Below are positions 1 to 8,624 of a stretch of DNA of 36,107 nt, piece after piece. The DNA is taken from contig JACAEO010000164.1 in assembly GCA_013388805.1 (NCBI GenBank), positions 1 to 36,107 on the forward strand, written 5' to 3'. Below the pieces are notes generated by a model that saw only the letters and a program-made list of their open reading frames with translations, did not search any database and was not told the DNA's origin. The position numbers and the translations under genes are program-made. Position 1 is the stretch's first letter. Each line of letters begins with the position of its first letter. Origin of the DNA: Chloroflexota bacterium. GTDB lineage: Bacteria; Chloroflexota; Chloroflexia; Chloroflexales; Chloroflexaceae.

Positions 1-20
1 CCCCCCCCCCCCCCCCCCCC
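1..20. other. Poly-C run at the contig edge
   Basis: Twenty consecutive C's sit directly beside an intact, in-frame GGDEF-domain coding sequence. Read on the minus strand they would add a glycine run just where the cyclase should end. This looks like padding or a homopolymer artefact at a contig end rather than biology. Confidence 0.7.
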
Positions 21-1578
21 GCACTACGACGATCCGGTCGCGCCCGGCTTCCTTGGCCGCATACAGGGCGGTGTCGGCGGCGTGGAGCAAGTCGGCGGCA
101 CTCGCATCGCCCGTGTGGGCGGCGATCCCGACGGAGATGCTCACCGGGCCGAGCTTGCGCCCGTGAAAGTCGATCTGCAGCACGCGCACCAGCGCGCAGA
201 TCTGCTCCAGCCGCTGCGTGGTGTCGGCGAGGGTTGAGCCGGGCAGCACCAGCAGAAACTCCTCGCCGCCGTAGCGGCAGGCGATGTCGCTCTTGCGCAG
301 CCGTGTACGAAAGAGCCAGGCCACCTCGCGCAGCAGCGCGTCGCCGGCTTCGTGCCCGTAGCGATCATTGAAGTGCTTGAAGTGGTCGATGTCGAGCATC
401 GCCACACAGAGCTGGCCGTCCTCCCGCCGGATGCGGTGCAACTCGCGCGGCAGGGTTACCTCCAGGTAGCGCCGGTTGAAGAGCCCGGTCAGTGGATCGT
501 GGGTGGCCTGTTCACGCAGCGCCTCGCGCAGGTCGATGTTGGCCAGCGTCAGTTTGATCGCGTCGCCGACCGAGATCACCAGCTCGCTGCGCGGCTCAGA
601 TGCTCCGGCAACGTGCAGCACCCCGTAGGTCTCGCCCTGAACGGAGAGCGGCAGGCAGCAGGCATAGGCGACGTTCGAGGCGGCCAGATAGCGGCAGCGC
701 GGTCCCCCCTGCGCTCCGCCCACCACATGCAGCTGGCCGCGCCGCAGCGCCCAGCATTCCTCGACCGCAAAGACCTTGCTCACGGGCAACTGCTCGCCCC
801 ACTGGCTGAGCCGATCAAGGATCGGCGAGCCGGGCTGGCGCACCGCGAGGTAACCGCTATGCTCCGGAAAGATCGTCGCCAGACGCAGCCCGATCACCTC
901 AGCGGCCTCGGCGCGGTTCTGGCAGACCTGAAGCAGGTCGTGCATCTCGTTGATCCGGGTCAGCTCGGCGGCGCGGCGCTGCGCCTCGACGATCGCCTGT
1001 TCGAGCCGGCTATTGACCGCCTGCAGCAGCCATTCGGTATGCCGGCGCTCGCTGATATCCCGGTTGATCGCCACCGTGCCGACGATCGCACCGGCCTCGT
1101 TGCGCAGCAGGGACACTGACGACTGGATCGGCGCGAAGCTACCGTCACGCCGCCGCTGCTCGATCTCGCCGCTCCAGCTTCCGCTGGCAAACAGCAGGCG
1201 GAGCACTTCCTTGGGACTGATCCCGGCGTAGTGTGTCTCGATCAGCTCACCGATCGGCTGGCCGATCGCTTCGACGGCAGACCAGCCGTAGATCCGCTCG
1301 GCGGCGGGGTTCCAGCTTCTGATGCGGAGATCGAGATCGGTGGCGATGATCGCGTCGGCAACCTGGGCGAGCAGGTTCGCCTGCGTGATCAACCGGGTCT
1401 CCTGGCAGTGCCATGCGGACTCCCGCTTCTCCGGTGCGGCGTGCCGGGCGGGCGCACTGGCGCTGCCATCCTCACCCGCCTCCCAGCGCTCCAGATCGGC
1501 GACCAGCTGGTCGAGCTGTTCGTGGAGCGCCGCGATCCGGGCGTGGAATCTGGCGATCGATTCGGCATCCATTGCCAT
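1..1578 (-). CDS. PAS-GAF-GGDEF diguanylate cyclase, C-terminus cut off
   Basis: Probably makes cyclic di-GMP from two GTP in response to signals sensed by its N-terminal domains. From the ATG at 1578 (ATG at 1572 is an in-frame alternative), the reading frame stays open to the contig edge, about 526 codons. A short helical N-terminus leads to a PAS domain (about residues 65-190), a GAF-like domain (about 225-370) and a GGDEF domain (about 385-520). The metal-binding stretch LDIDHFKHFNDRYGHEAGDA is near residue 396. The signature is RYGGEEF at 435-441, an active GGEEF form. RKSD at 428-431 is an inhibitory-site RxxD exactly five residues before GGEEF, so product inhibition is likely. No membrane segment is seen, so it is probably cytoplasmic. 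Its stop codon is missing because the contig ends. It reads away from the neighbouring minus-strand operon and is separated from it by the dispersed repeat at 1656-1795. Confidence 0.9.
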   Translation of the reverse strand, partial: MAMDAESIARFHARIAALHEQLDQLVADLERWEAGEDGSASAPARHAAPEKRESAWHCQETRLITQANLLAQVADAIIATDLDLRIRSWNPAAERIYGWSAVEAIGQPIGELIETHYAGISPKEVLRLLFASGSWSGEIEQRRRDGSFAPIQSSVSLLRNEAGAIVGTVAINRDISERRHTEWLLQAVNSRLEQAIVEAQRRAAELTRINEMHDLLQVCQNRAEAAEVIGLRLATIFPEHSGYLAVRQPGSPILDRLSQWGEQLPVSKVFAVEECWALRRGQLHVVGGAQGGPRCRYLAASNVAYACCLPLSVQGETYGVLHVAGASEPRSELVISVGDAIKLTLANIDLREALREQATHDPLTGLFNRRYLEVTLPRELHRIRREDGQLCVAMLDIDHFKHFNDRYGHEAGDALLREVAWLFRTRLRKSDIACRYGGEEFLLVLPGSTLADTTQRLEQICALVRVLQIDFHGRKLGPVSISVGIAAHTGDASAADLLHAADTALYAAKEAGRDRIVVVRGGGGGG

Positions 1579-1655
1579 TAGCGCACTGTGTAGAATGATG
1601 GAACTGCTAGAGACTCTGAAGCGAGTGGCCGGCGACACTCGCGCCACTATACGGT

Positions 1656-1795
1656 ATGGTTCAGGATCGGGCGTGCTCGCGTGACCGTTGCTCCACAGCT
1701 CCACAGCTCCACAGCTCCACAGCTCCACACAGCCGGTCTGGAGCGCTGGAACGCTGTGGCGCTGAAGGCTGGATTGTCACGTGAGTTTGAACAAT
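1656..1795 (+). repeat. Dispersed 140-bp repeat element, copy A (MITE/REP-like)
   Basis: The left 54 bases (1656-1709) match 28133-28080 read on the other strand at 52 positions, and the right 35 bases (1761-1795) match 28036-28002 at 32. The ends are near-inverted repeats (ATGGTTCA left, TGAACAAT right). The centre holds the octamer CTCCACAG four times plus one variant (1691-1730), and a degraded right arm that can pair imperfectly with it. It fills most of the 310-bp gene-free stretch 1579-1888, downstream of the DUF2357 gene and upstream of the cyclase. Nothing else is recognised in that stretch. It encodes no protein. Confidence 0.8.
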
Positions 1796-1888
1796 GTTTA
1801 ACGCAGGCTCAAGACATTCGGATCATGCTACTGATCAGATTATACCAGAATACACACCGACGGCGGAACGCTCCTCTGAGATAGGAGA

Positions 1889-3370
1889 TCAGAGATAGGC
1901 AGCCAGCCAGTCGTTAAGCACCACGTGGTTGCCGGGGAGCAAGGGCAGGGTGGCAACCCCGCTGGCGAAGCACTCGGCTGCACCGTGCCCCGGGTAGAGC
2001 AAGGCCACCGCCAGGGCGGCCCGTCGCCCGTCCGGCGTGCCGATGGCGCCCAGGTAGCTGTAGGCGTCGGCCAGCGCGTCGGCCGGGGCGCCGCCGGAGG
2101 CGTCGAGCCGGTACTTGGCGTCGAGCACGATGAGCTGCAGCGGTGCGCCGGGACGTTCGATCTCAAGTGCCAGATCGGGCACGCGCGTGTGCCGATCCAG
2201 CGCAACGAAGGCAGACTGCGAACCGGCTGGTAGCGTCGTCAGCGATGGGTAGCGCGGCTGGTAGCGCAGCCGCGCCAGGGCCCCACCCGGCCGCTCCAGT
2301 ACCAGCAGGGGGACGTCCTCGGGTAGCCTGAGGCAGCGATCCTCCCCGTCATCCGCCAGCAGGGCCTGGGCAAGCAGGCTGCAGCCGGGGAGCTCCAGCA
2401 GAGCCAGGGCCACACGCGCCGCGCACCAGCGCTCGTAGAGCCGTGGCAGCTCGGCGACGGGGATAGCCATGGTCGCTGCGTCCCAGCTGATCTGTGGTCG
2501 CCGGCGCAACCGCCGCCAGACGCGGTAGACGACGCGGTACTCAGGGTCGCGCTGCAGGCGCGGGGTGGGGCCACGGTAGGCGCTCAGCGGCGGCACCCCG
2601 GCCAGGAACGGTAAGGCGCGCAAGCCGCGTAGCCGCTCGCGGGCGGTGGCCGCCTGCCCCTCCATGGCGGGCGGCAAGCCCCCACTGGCGGTGAGCTGCT
2701 CCAGCCGGTGGCCGAGCGTGTCGAGCAGACGCCGCAGCAGGCGGGCCTCGTAGCTATCGTAGCTTGCCTGCGGTGTGGCCACTGCAGCTGCCTCGCGCTC
2801 GGGGCGCAGCGCCAGCAGACGCGCGGCATCGCGCAGCCGGCCGAGACCGACCTCGGCCACGCCGGGGTGCAGCCGATCGGGGGGCCGGCGCGCCAGACGC
2901 TCGACGGCAGCCGCGAGCCGCTCCAGCTCAACGCCAAACAGGCTGTGCAACTCCTCAGCCGGCGTGGGCAGTGTTTGCTCCACACCGGGCGCCACGGCGG
3001 CGCCGCTGGCCCCGCCACGCAGCGCGAAGACCAGGGCTCGCCCGACCCGCTGCAGATCGTCGAGCAACGCGGCGTAGCGTTCCTGGTCGAGCTTGCGCGG
3101 CACGACGCGCAGCGTCCGGCGCAACTCCTCGTACCGCCCGTCGGGCCAGCTGGCGCGCAGGCGTAGCTCATAGGCCCCGGCGGCCTGCGGCGCCACCCAG
3201 CGCCAGCGCCAGGCCGCATCGCCGGGGCGCAGAAACGGCGTGAGCGGCGCAGCGCCGATCAGCAGGGCGAGCACCGCGCCGGGGGGCGGCAGTGCGCTCA
3301 GCTCGACGGCATAACCCTCGGGCAGCGCGGCCTCCGCATCCAGTGGATGGCCGTCGAGCAGCAACTCCAT
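1889..3370 (-). CDS. DUF2357-type protein with PD-(D/E)XK nuclease-like C-terminus
   Basis: A 493-residue protein without a signal peptide. Layout and wording resemble the DUF2357/DUF524 family: a beta-rich N-terminus (about 1-110), a helical middle with the YRVVYRVWRRL and LPRLYERWCAARVALALLE segments, and a C-terminal PD-(D/E)XK-like core. In that core P398-D399 precedes a strand ending in LIVLDAKYRL, giving D417-x-K419. Such domains are known from McrC-like and other restriction or DNA-processing proteins, so a nuclease role is a reasonable inference, but the substrate is unknown. The usual AAA+ GTPase partner (McrB-like) is not beside it. Its ATG overlaps the stop codon of the deoxyhypusine-synthase-like gene (TGATG), so the two are translationally coupled and it closes the operon. 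I am fairly sure of the family and less sure that it is catalytically active. Confidence 0.7.
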   Translation of the reverse strand: MELLLDGHPLDAEAALPEGYAVELSALPPPGAVLALLIGAAPLTPFLRPGDAAWRWRWVAPQAAGAYELRLRASWPDGRYEELRRTLRVVPRKLDQERYAALLDDLQRVGRALVFALRGGASGAAVAPGVEQTLPTPAEELHSLFGVELERLAAAVERLARRPPDRLHPGVAEVGLGRLRDAARLLALRPEREAAAVATPQASYDSYEARLLRRLLDTLGHRLEQLTASGGLPPAMEGQAATARERLRGLRALPFLAGVPPLSAYRGPTPRLQRDPEYRVVYRVWRRLRRRPQISWDAATMAIPVAELPRLYERWCAARVALALLELPGCSLLAQALLADDGEDRCLRLPEDVPLLVLERPGGALARLRYQPRYPSLTTLPAGSQSAFVALDRHTRVPDLALEIERPGAPLQLIVLDAKYRLDASGGAPADALADAYSYLGAIGTPDGRRAALAVALLYPGHGAAECFASGVATLPLLPGNHVVLNDWLAAYL

Positions 3371-4458
3371 CAGATGTCCTCGGGCTCCAGCCCGGCGCGG
3401 TAGTCGGCGCTGAGCCGGTCGAGCAACGCGTCGCGCTGATCATAGAGCCGCTTGAGCGGGCGCGGCGCGGCCGTCGCGAGGGCATAGGCGGTCAGAATCG
3501 GCAGCGCCACCGTACTGTCGAGGTAGCAGACCACTGTCCCGGGGAGCTGCTCGGGATCGACTTTGCCCCAGGTCATCGCCTCAGAGGGGGTGGCGCCGGA
3601 GAGACCGCCGGTGTCGGGGCGCGCATCAGTGAACTGGATGAAGTAGTCGTGGCCCTTCTCGTCGAGGCCGAGGATCTCCTGGATCTGCGGCTCAGTCTGG
3701 AGGATGAAATTCTTGGGCGAGCCACCGCCGGCGATCACCACCGCGCTCTGGCCACCGCTGCGCTTGGCCGCGTAGACGATCGCCGTGGTCTCGTTGACGT
3801 CACGCTCCACGTCGAAGCGGCAGCGGTTGCCCGCCAGGGCCAGCGCCGCGACGTTCATACCCAGCGTGCTATCGCCCGGACTGGAGGTGTAGATCGGCAC
3901 GCCGGCCTCATAGGCCGCGGTGAGGATACTCACATAGCCGCTGCCGAGCGCTTGCTCGCGAGCCTGCGTGTAGCGCCCGAGCTTGTAGTGCAATTCGGCC
4001 GTGCCCATGCTGGCCTGGAACTCCTCGGCGCGCAGGCACTCGCGCACGAAAGCGTCGCTCTCCAGCAGCACGTCCTGGTGGAAGAGAATATCGTAGATGC
4101 GGATGATGTTGTGCTCGCGCAGCTCGATATCGTTGCTGAAGGGCGTAGAGCCGAACAGCTCGAAACCCAGCGAACGGTGCAGGTCGTGATAGAGATTGGC
4201 CCCGGTACTGACGATCCAGTCGACCATACCGGCGCGGATCAGCGGCACGATCGCCGCCGTGCCAAGACCGGTGGGTGTTAGCGCGCCGGAGAGTGTCAGG
4301 CCAACCGTCACGTTCGGCTGCACGATGCGGCGGGCGAAGAGCTGGCATGCCTCGCGCAGCCGGGCCGCATTGTAGGCGTACAGGTGCCGGTCCACCAACT
4401 CACGGATGCTCAGGTCGCCGCTGATCGGCGTCGGATCGAGTTTGATCCCGTAGCTCAT
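3370..4458 (-). CDS. Deoxyhypusine synthase-like protein
   Basis: A 362-residue cytoplasmic protein of the deoxyhypusine synthase family, which transfers the aminobutyl group of spermidine through an enzyme-lysine imine using NAD. The family active-site block is intact ([13 protein letters not shown], catalytic Lys299), as are the glycine-rich STGANLYHD and [11 protein letters not shown] segments of the NAD and spermidine site. Start chosen at 4458 because GAGGAGAA lies just upstream; an in-frame extension to 4536 has no such site. Bacteria lack the eIF5A substrate, and some bacterial relatives are thought to make homospermidine or act on other amines, so the true acceptor is open. The gene follows corA by 31 bases and overlaps the DUF2357 gene by one base (TGATG). 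Confidence 0.85.
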   Translation of the reverse strand: MSYGIKLDPTPISGDLSIRELVDRHLYAYNAARLREACQLFARRIVQPNVTVGLTLSGALTPTGLGTAAIVPLIRAGMVDWIVSTGANLYHDLHRSLGFELFGSTPFSNDIELREHNIIRIYDILFHQDVLLESDAFVRECLRAEEFQASMGTAELHYKLGRYTQAREQALGSGYVSILTAAYEAGVPIYTSSPGDSTLGMNVAALALAGNRCRFDVERDVNETTAIVYAAKRSGGQSAVVIAGGGSPKNFILQTEPQIQEILGLDEKGHDYFIQFTDARPDTGGLSGATPSEAMTWGKVDPEQLPGTVVCYLDSTVALPILTAYALATAAPRPLKRLYDQRDALLDRLSADYRAGLEPEDI

Positions 4459-4489
4459 CGTATTCTCCTCTCTCCTACCCGCGCCTGGC

Positions 4490-5512
4490 TTACCACCACT
4501 TGCGGCTCTTAAAGAACAGGCCCAGCCCGATGCCAATGCTGAGCATCAGGCCCAGGGCGAAGGGATAGCCCCAGAGCCAGGCCAGTTCGGGCATATGCGC
4601 AAAGTTCATGCCATAGATACCGGCGATCAGCGAGGCGCTCATCAGGATGATCGAGGCGAGGGTCAAGATCTTAACCAGCTGGTTGAGCTGATTGGACTGC
4701 AGCGAGAGGTAGCTGTCGAGCGCACTGGAGAGCAGTTCGCGGTAGGTGTCGATGTTATCGGTAACCCGCACCAGGTGGTCGTAGACATCCTGCATGTAGA
4801 CGAGCTCGCCCGGCTTGAAGATCGGCGTCTCCTGGCGGAGCAGCACGTTGAGCACGTCCCGTTCCGGGGCCACGACCCGGCGCAGCAGCAGCAGGTCCTT
4901 CTTCAAGCCGAAGATCTCCTCGACCGAACCCTCGCGCTCGCCGCTGAAGATCAGATCCTCCAGGTCCTCGATCCAGTCGATCACCTGGTCCATCAGGGTA
5001 AAGTAATCGTCAACGATGGCATCAAGCAGGCTGTGCAGGATGCCGCTGACACTGTGGCCAAGCGGCATCGAGGGCAACTGCCAGCGGGCCATGGTTTCGG
5101 CCACCTGGTGGACTGGACGGCGGTGGATGGTGACGATGAAACTGCGGCCAACGAAGATGCTGAGCTGGCGCAGGTCAATCTGCGGCTCGCCGTGGTCGGG
5201 GTCGTCACGAACCTGGTTGTCAAGGCGCTGCTGCAGGCTGCGGCTATCACCAGCATAGGCGGCGGAGTAGAAGATCAGCAGGTAGTAGCCGCTGTGGCGC
5301 TCGATCTTGGGACGCTCGTGCTCGCGCACGGCATCCTCGATCGCCAGGGGATGGAAGCTGAACTCCTGCTGGAGGATGGCCACCTCGTGGTCATCGGGGG
5401 CCTCCAGGTCAAGCCAGATCAGCGCCTCCCCGCCATCGAGGTAGGTGCTGATCGCGTCCAGGTCGCTCACCTGGTGAAAGGCGCTGGCCTGGTAGATGTG
5501 GAGTGTGTGCAT
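4490..5512 (-). CDS. corA: CorA family Mg2+/Co2+ channel
   Basis: A 340-residue CorA protein, an inner-membrane pentameric channel for magnesium and other divalent cations. The long acidic and helical cytoplasmic domain fills residues 1-280. It is followed by two closely spaced membrane helices at the C-terminus (about 282-300 and 311-333). The family selectivity signature YGMNF is at 300-304 between the helices, and the short tail ends in basic and aromatic residues (KSRKWW). The start at 5512 gives the normal CorA length; extending the frame upstream would run into the preceding gene. It lies 13 bases after the GNAT gene and 31 before the deoxyhypusine-synthase-like gene, so it is probably co-transcribed with both. 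Confidence 0.93.
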   Translation of the reverse strand: MHTLHIYQASAFHQVSDLDAISTYLDGGEALIWLDLEAPDDHEVAILQQEFSFHPLAIEDAVREHERPKIERHSGYYLLIFYSAAYAGDSRSLQQRLDNQVRDDPDHGEPQIDLRQLSIFVGRSFIVTIHRRPVHQVAETMARWQLPSMPLGHSVSGILHSLLDAIVDDYFTLMDQVIDWIEDLEDLIFSGEREGSVEEIFGLKKDLLLLRRVVAPERDVLNVLLRQETPIFKPGELVYMQDVYDHLVRVTDNIDTYRELLSSALDSYLSLQSNQLNQLVKILTLASIILMSASLIAGIYGMNFAHMPELAWLWGYPFALGLMLSIGIGLGLFFKSRKWW

Positions 5513-5525
5513 AGGGTTACGCGGC

Positions 5526-6131
5526 TCATGCCTCCCAGACGAGCAGCGTCGCGTCTTCCACGAGCTCGCCGCCCCCGAGGTAGCCACGCAGGATGCCGCG
5601 CACGGCAAAGCCATTGCGCAGCTGGGTCGTCAGCGTCGGGTCGAAGAGCCGCCCGGCTACAACCTCAGCGACATAGGCCTCCACACTCAGCTGTGAGGCG
5701 TAGTGGTGGTAGCCGGGCAGCGCGCCGCCGGCAACAATGCCGCGCAGGCCCAGGCGGCGGACGAGGGCTTTGCGCGTATCGTAGAGCATGCTGGAAATGC
5801 GCCGCCCGCGGTAGTCAGGGTGGACGCTCATATCCGCGCCATAGAGCCACTCGCCAGCGGGATCGTGGGTGGTGAAGCGATTGGCCCCGGTAATCTCGCG
5901 GTAGGTGTGGGGCGCAAAAGCACGGGCGGCGCTGAGGCGCAAGGTGCTGCTCTGCGCAACAACGCGCGCGCCGTCGAGGGCCACGTGCTGGCCCTCGGGA
6001 AAAACCTGCAAGTGGGCGGCAAAATCGGCTTCATTCATCCAGTCCTCGGGTGGAACGCTGGGGAAGCAGAGGCGCTGGTGCACGGCAAGCTGTGCGAAGT
6101 GCTCGGGGCGGGTAGTGGACAGCTGGATCAT
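5526..6131 (-). CDS. GNAT family N-acetyltransferase
   Basis: A 201-residue single-domain GNAT protein expected to transfer an acetyl group from acetyl-CoA to an amine. The acetyl-CoA-binding region is at MSVHPDYRGRRISSMLYDTR; the usual R/Q-x-x-G-x-G/A loop is slightly degenerate here (RGRRIS). The C-terminal half (GYHHYASQLSVEAYV onwards) resembles acetyltransferases sometimes found fused to carbon-nitrogen hydrolases, but no such partner is present. The substrate is unknown. ATG at 6131 was chosen because an upstream extension reads through low-complexity Arg-rich sequence and across the predicted promoter; the ribosome binding site is weak. It is the first gene of the minus-strand run acetyltransferase-corA-DHS-like-DUF2357. 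Confidence 0.75.
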   Translation of the reverse strand: MIQLSTTRPEHFAQLAVHQRLCFPSVPPEDWMNEADFAAHLQVFPEGQHVALDGARVVAQSSTLRLSAARAFAPHTYREITGANRFTTHDPAGEWLYGADMSVHPDYRGRRISSMLYDTRKALVRRLGLRGIVAGGALPGYHHYASQLSVEAYVAEVVAGRLFDPTLTTQLRNGFAVRGILRGYLGGGELVEDATLLVWEA

Positions 6132-6235
6132 ACTCGTTCGCAGTGAGGAGGCTGGTACCCCACGCCCGCAGGGTCGCCTGCGCGTGGCGCTGGCGGTGAT
6201 CGGCGGTCGCCATAGGCGCGGGAGAATCTCTAGCG

Positions 6236-6264
6236 ATGATACGCGCATCCGCCCACGTCGTCAA
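6236..6264 (-). promoter_or_regulatory. Predicted sigma70-type promoter for the GNAT-corA-DHS-DUF2357 operon
   Basis: On the minus strand TTGACG (6264-6259) is separated by 17 bases from TATCAT (6241-6236). Transcription would start near 6229, giving a 5' leader of about 98 bases before the GNAT start at 6131. The rest of 6132-6398 holds no convincing gene. Confidence 0.6.
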
Positions 6265-6371
6265 CGCAGCGCGGTGGCATACCAGGGCGACGTCAACGTC
6301 CGGTTGATCGTCCACGCCGTGGGCGTCAACGCCCCGGCTCCTGGTGCGCAGGCCACCTACGTGGCCGGTCG

Positions 6372-6389
6372 CGCCCGCGCAGGCGGGCG
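6372..6389 (-). terminator. GC hairpin after the PfkB-type gene
   Basis: A perfect 7-bp stem (CGCCCGC / GCGGGCG, loop GCAG) nine bases downstream of the sugar-kinase stop codon. It has no T tract, so it may be a weak terminator or an mRNA 3'-end stabiliser. Confidence 0.35.
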
Positions 6390-6398
6390 TCGCAGCGG

Positions 6399-7346
6399 CT
6401 AGCCCACGGCTTCCGTCGCCGGGCGGACGACGTTGACGTGGCCCTGGGTGGCATACGTCTCCAACTGCACGGCGCTGATCAGACCGTCGGTGGTGGCCCG
6501 CAGCGTACAGGTATGGCGCGCGGCAATCTGTCCACGCCAGACGCTCTCTTCCAGGGAACGGCCCTCGAGCACGTAGCTGGTCAGAAAGCCCACTGCCAGC
6601 CCATCGCCGGCCCCGTTGGTGTCCAGCACCGGCAGGTCGAGCGGGGGCGGCGGGATGACGCGGAAGCCGTCGCGGGTGGCCAGACCCGCCCCCAGGGCGC
6701 CGAGGCCCAGCACCACGACCAGCGCGGGGCGACGGGCGAGCAGGGCAGCGGCGAGCGCGGCGGGGGCGTGGTTCACGGCGGAGCAGAAGAGGATGTCGGC
6801 GGCGGCAACAAAATCGGCCCGGTAAGGGTCGTCGAGCTGGACGATGTCCTGGAGATCGCAGGCGATGGTGAGGCCGAGCTCACGGGCGAGCGGCAACAGC
6901 CGACGGGCCCAGTTGGGGAGGTTGACGTGGGCCAGGCGGGCGCCTGCCAGCACCGCGCGACACTGCGCGAGATCCGGTTGGAGCTGCATATGGCCCTTGC
7001 CGTCGTAGAAGTTCTTGCGGCTGCCATCGCGGCCCATAAAATTCACACTCCGCGCCGTGCCGGCCGGGTCAACCCAGAGCGCGCGGGTATCCACGCCATC
7101 GGCAGCGAGGATCGAGCGGATGTGCCGACCGCCCAGATCGTCACCCACGTGGCCGATGAAGGCGACGCGGCGCCCGAGCGCGGCATAGCCGCGGGCCGCA
7201 TAGCCGCCGGCCTGGCCGACATAGTCGAGGTTCTCGGTGAAATTGGCCTCCACCGACCAGTCAATCGCCGCGCCGAGCGGATAGATGTTGGTATCGATAC
7301 CGATGTTGCCGACCACGACAACCTCAGCTGGAGCGGACGCAGTCAT
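6399..7346 (-). CDS. PfkB/ribokinase family sugar kinase
   Basis: A 315-residue cytoplasmic kinase of the PfkB (ribokinase) family, which phosphorylates a sugar or nucleoside with ATP. The N-terminal glycine-rich entry VVVGNIGIDTNIY and the middle VGQAGGYAARGYAALGRRVAFIGHVGDDLGG match the substrate-lid region (PfkB signature 1 area). The second signature DTNGAGDGLAVGF starts at residue 242, with Asp248 the expected catalytic base in the GAGD anion hole. Start at 7346 is supported by AAGGAG about seven bases upstream; a longer frame to 7397 would run back into the upstream gene. It lies 31 bases after the glycolipid glycosyltransferase, probably in one transcript. The substrate cannot be read from sequence. 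Confidence 0.85.
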   Translation of the reverse strand: MTASAPAEVVVVGNIGIDTNIYPLGAAIDWSVEANFTENLDYVGQAGGYAARGYAALGRRVAFIGHVGDDLGGRHIRSILAADGVDTRALWVDPAGTARSVNFMGRDGSRKNFYDGKGHMQLQPDLAQCRAVLAGARLAHVNLPNWARRLLPLARELGLTIACDLQDIVQLDDPYRADFVAAADILFCSAVNHAPAALAAALLARRPALVVVLGLGALGAGLATRDGFRVIPPPPLDLPVLDTNGAGDGLAVGFLTSYVLEGRSLEESVWRGQIAARHTCTLRATTDGLISAVQLETYATQGHVNVVRPATEAVG

Positions 7347-7377
7347 CGGGAGCTCCTTTGAGCACAGCTCACGGCTA

Positions 7378-8514
7378 TCAAGCGGGATGGGCAGCAAGGT
7401 CGCCGAGAATCCGCCGCGCGATCGTATAGGCCGCCTCGGGGAAGCCGACGCGGGCGGCCTGCTCGCGCATAGCGGCCAGGCGCCCGGGCTGCTGCAGCAG
7501 GGCCAGCGCGGTGCGGGCGGCCATCTCGGGCATACGGAGCTGCACGCCCGCGCCTACACCGGTAATGAAGTCGGCGTTCCACTCCTCCTGGCCGAGCAGC
7601 GGGTCGATGATCACCAGCGGCGTGCGCCGCGCCAGCACCTCGCTGATGATCAGGCCGCCAGCCTTGGTGACCACCACGTCGCTGGCGGCCACCAGGTCAT
7701 CGACGAAGTCGATCCGCCCCAGGCGCCGCAGGGCCATCTGCGGCCCGTCGCTCAGGCCGCTGAGCGCCGCGGCAAGCTCCAGATTGCGCCCCGCCACGCT
7801 GACGAGGGTGCCGGGCAGCTCGCTCGCCAGCAACTCCTCGGCGATCAAGCGCACGCGCCGCGCCTCGATCCCGCCCCCAAACAGGGTAATCACGGGCCCC
7901 GCAGCAGGCAGGCCGTGGCGGGCACGCATCGCGGCAGCCGGCTTCGGGTCGGCAATCTCCAGGTTGATCGGGATGCCGGTCACCTCCAACAGCCGGGCGG
8001 GGAGGCCCCGGCGCTCCAGCGCCCAGCGAGTAAAGTCGCTTGGCAAGAAGTAGCGCCGCACCCCGGGCACCAGCCAGCTGCTGTGGGCCAGAAAGTCGGT
8101 GACGACAACATAGAACGGCACCTCCAGGCGGCCCTGCTGCTTCCGCAACGTGAGAATGTAGCCGGCAATCGGGTGGGCCGCGACCACGGCGTCCGGCCTG
8201 CTCTCCTCGATCAGCCCATCGAGCTGGGTCAGGAACGGCTGGCTCAGCAGACCCATGAGCCGGTTCTGGCGGAAGGCGGTGGTAATCTCGACGTCATCGC
8301 TGCGCTCGTAGAGCATGCGGTAGAGCTGTGGTCCATACTCGTTGATCTGGGCCGAGAGGCGCGGGAGACCGACCCGCAGCACGCGACTGGCGTAGGCCAG
8401 CACATCTTCGACCCGCGCCTCGGCGCCCAGCCGCCGCAACGCCTCGGCGAGGGCATTCGCTGCGCTGAGGTGACCACTGCCCAGCGACGCCTGGAGGATC
8501 AACACACGGTGCAT
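7378..8514 (-). CDS. UgtP/MGDG synthase-like diacylglycerol glycosyltransferase
   Basis: A 378-residue GT-B enzyme of the family that includes plant MGDG synthase and Bacillus UgtP (GT28), which add glucose or galactose to diacylglycerol at the cytoplasmic face of the membrane. The N-terminal motif ASLGSGHLSAANAL (residues 9-22) is the family's lipid-acceptor loop and is followed by the MGDG-synthase domain to about 180. The C-terminal nucleotide-sugar domain has LFGGG near 213 and VTKAGGLIISEVLARRTPLVI near 290, the usual sugar-nucleotide site. A glycolipid role would suit a Chloroflexia membrane, but related enzymes also act on other lipids. ATG at 8514 has AGAGGAA upstream. Divergently arranged with the GT4 gene at 8625. 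Confidence 0.8.
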   Translation of the reverse strand: MHRVLILQASLGSGHLSAANALAEALRRLGAEARVEDVLAYASRVLRVGLPRLSAQINEYGPQLYRMLYERSDDVEITTAFRQNRLMGLLSQPFLTQLDGLIEESRPDAVVAAHPIAGYILTLRKQQGRLEVPFYVVVTDFLAHSSWLVPGVRRYFLPSDFTRWALERRGLPARLLEVTGIPINLEIADPKPAAAMRARHGLPAAGPVITLFGGGIEARRVRLIAEELLASELPGTLVSVAGRNLELAAALSGLSDGPQMALRRLGRIDFVDDLVAASDVVVTKAGGLIISEVLARRTPLVIIDPLLGQEEWNADFITGVGAGVQLRMPEMAARTALALLQQPGRLAAMREQAARVGFPEAAYTIARRILGDLAAHPA

Positions 8515-8611
8515 CGGCGTTCCTCTGGCAGTATTCCCGGCACAGCGCGCGCCAGCCGGCCCGCGCGTCGCGCAGCAGGCCGGGCCGGATCTGGCCCACC
8601 CTCACGGGTGG

Positions 8612-8617
8612 TACAAT
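8612..8617 (+). promoter_or_regulatory. -10 box placed for a leaderless transcript
   Basis: TACAAT ends seven bases before the ATG at 8625, so transcription would begin at or within a base or two of the start codon. No -35 box and no ribosome binding site are visible. Confidence 0.45.
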
Positions 8618-8624
8618 AGCACGT

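Noticed and set aside
1691-1730. Octamer tandem repeat as a CRISPR array
   Set aside because: The units are directly adjacent with no spacers, and the block is the core of a dispersed element.
6031-6402. Open frames in the region upstream of the GNAT gene
   Set aside because: Compositionally odd, no recognisable domain or ribosome site, and the region contains a strong promoter for the minus-strand operon.
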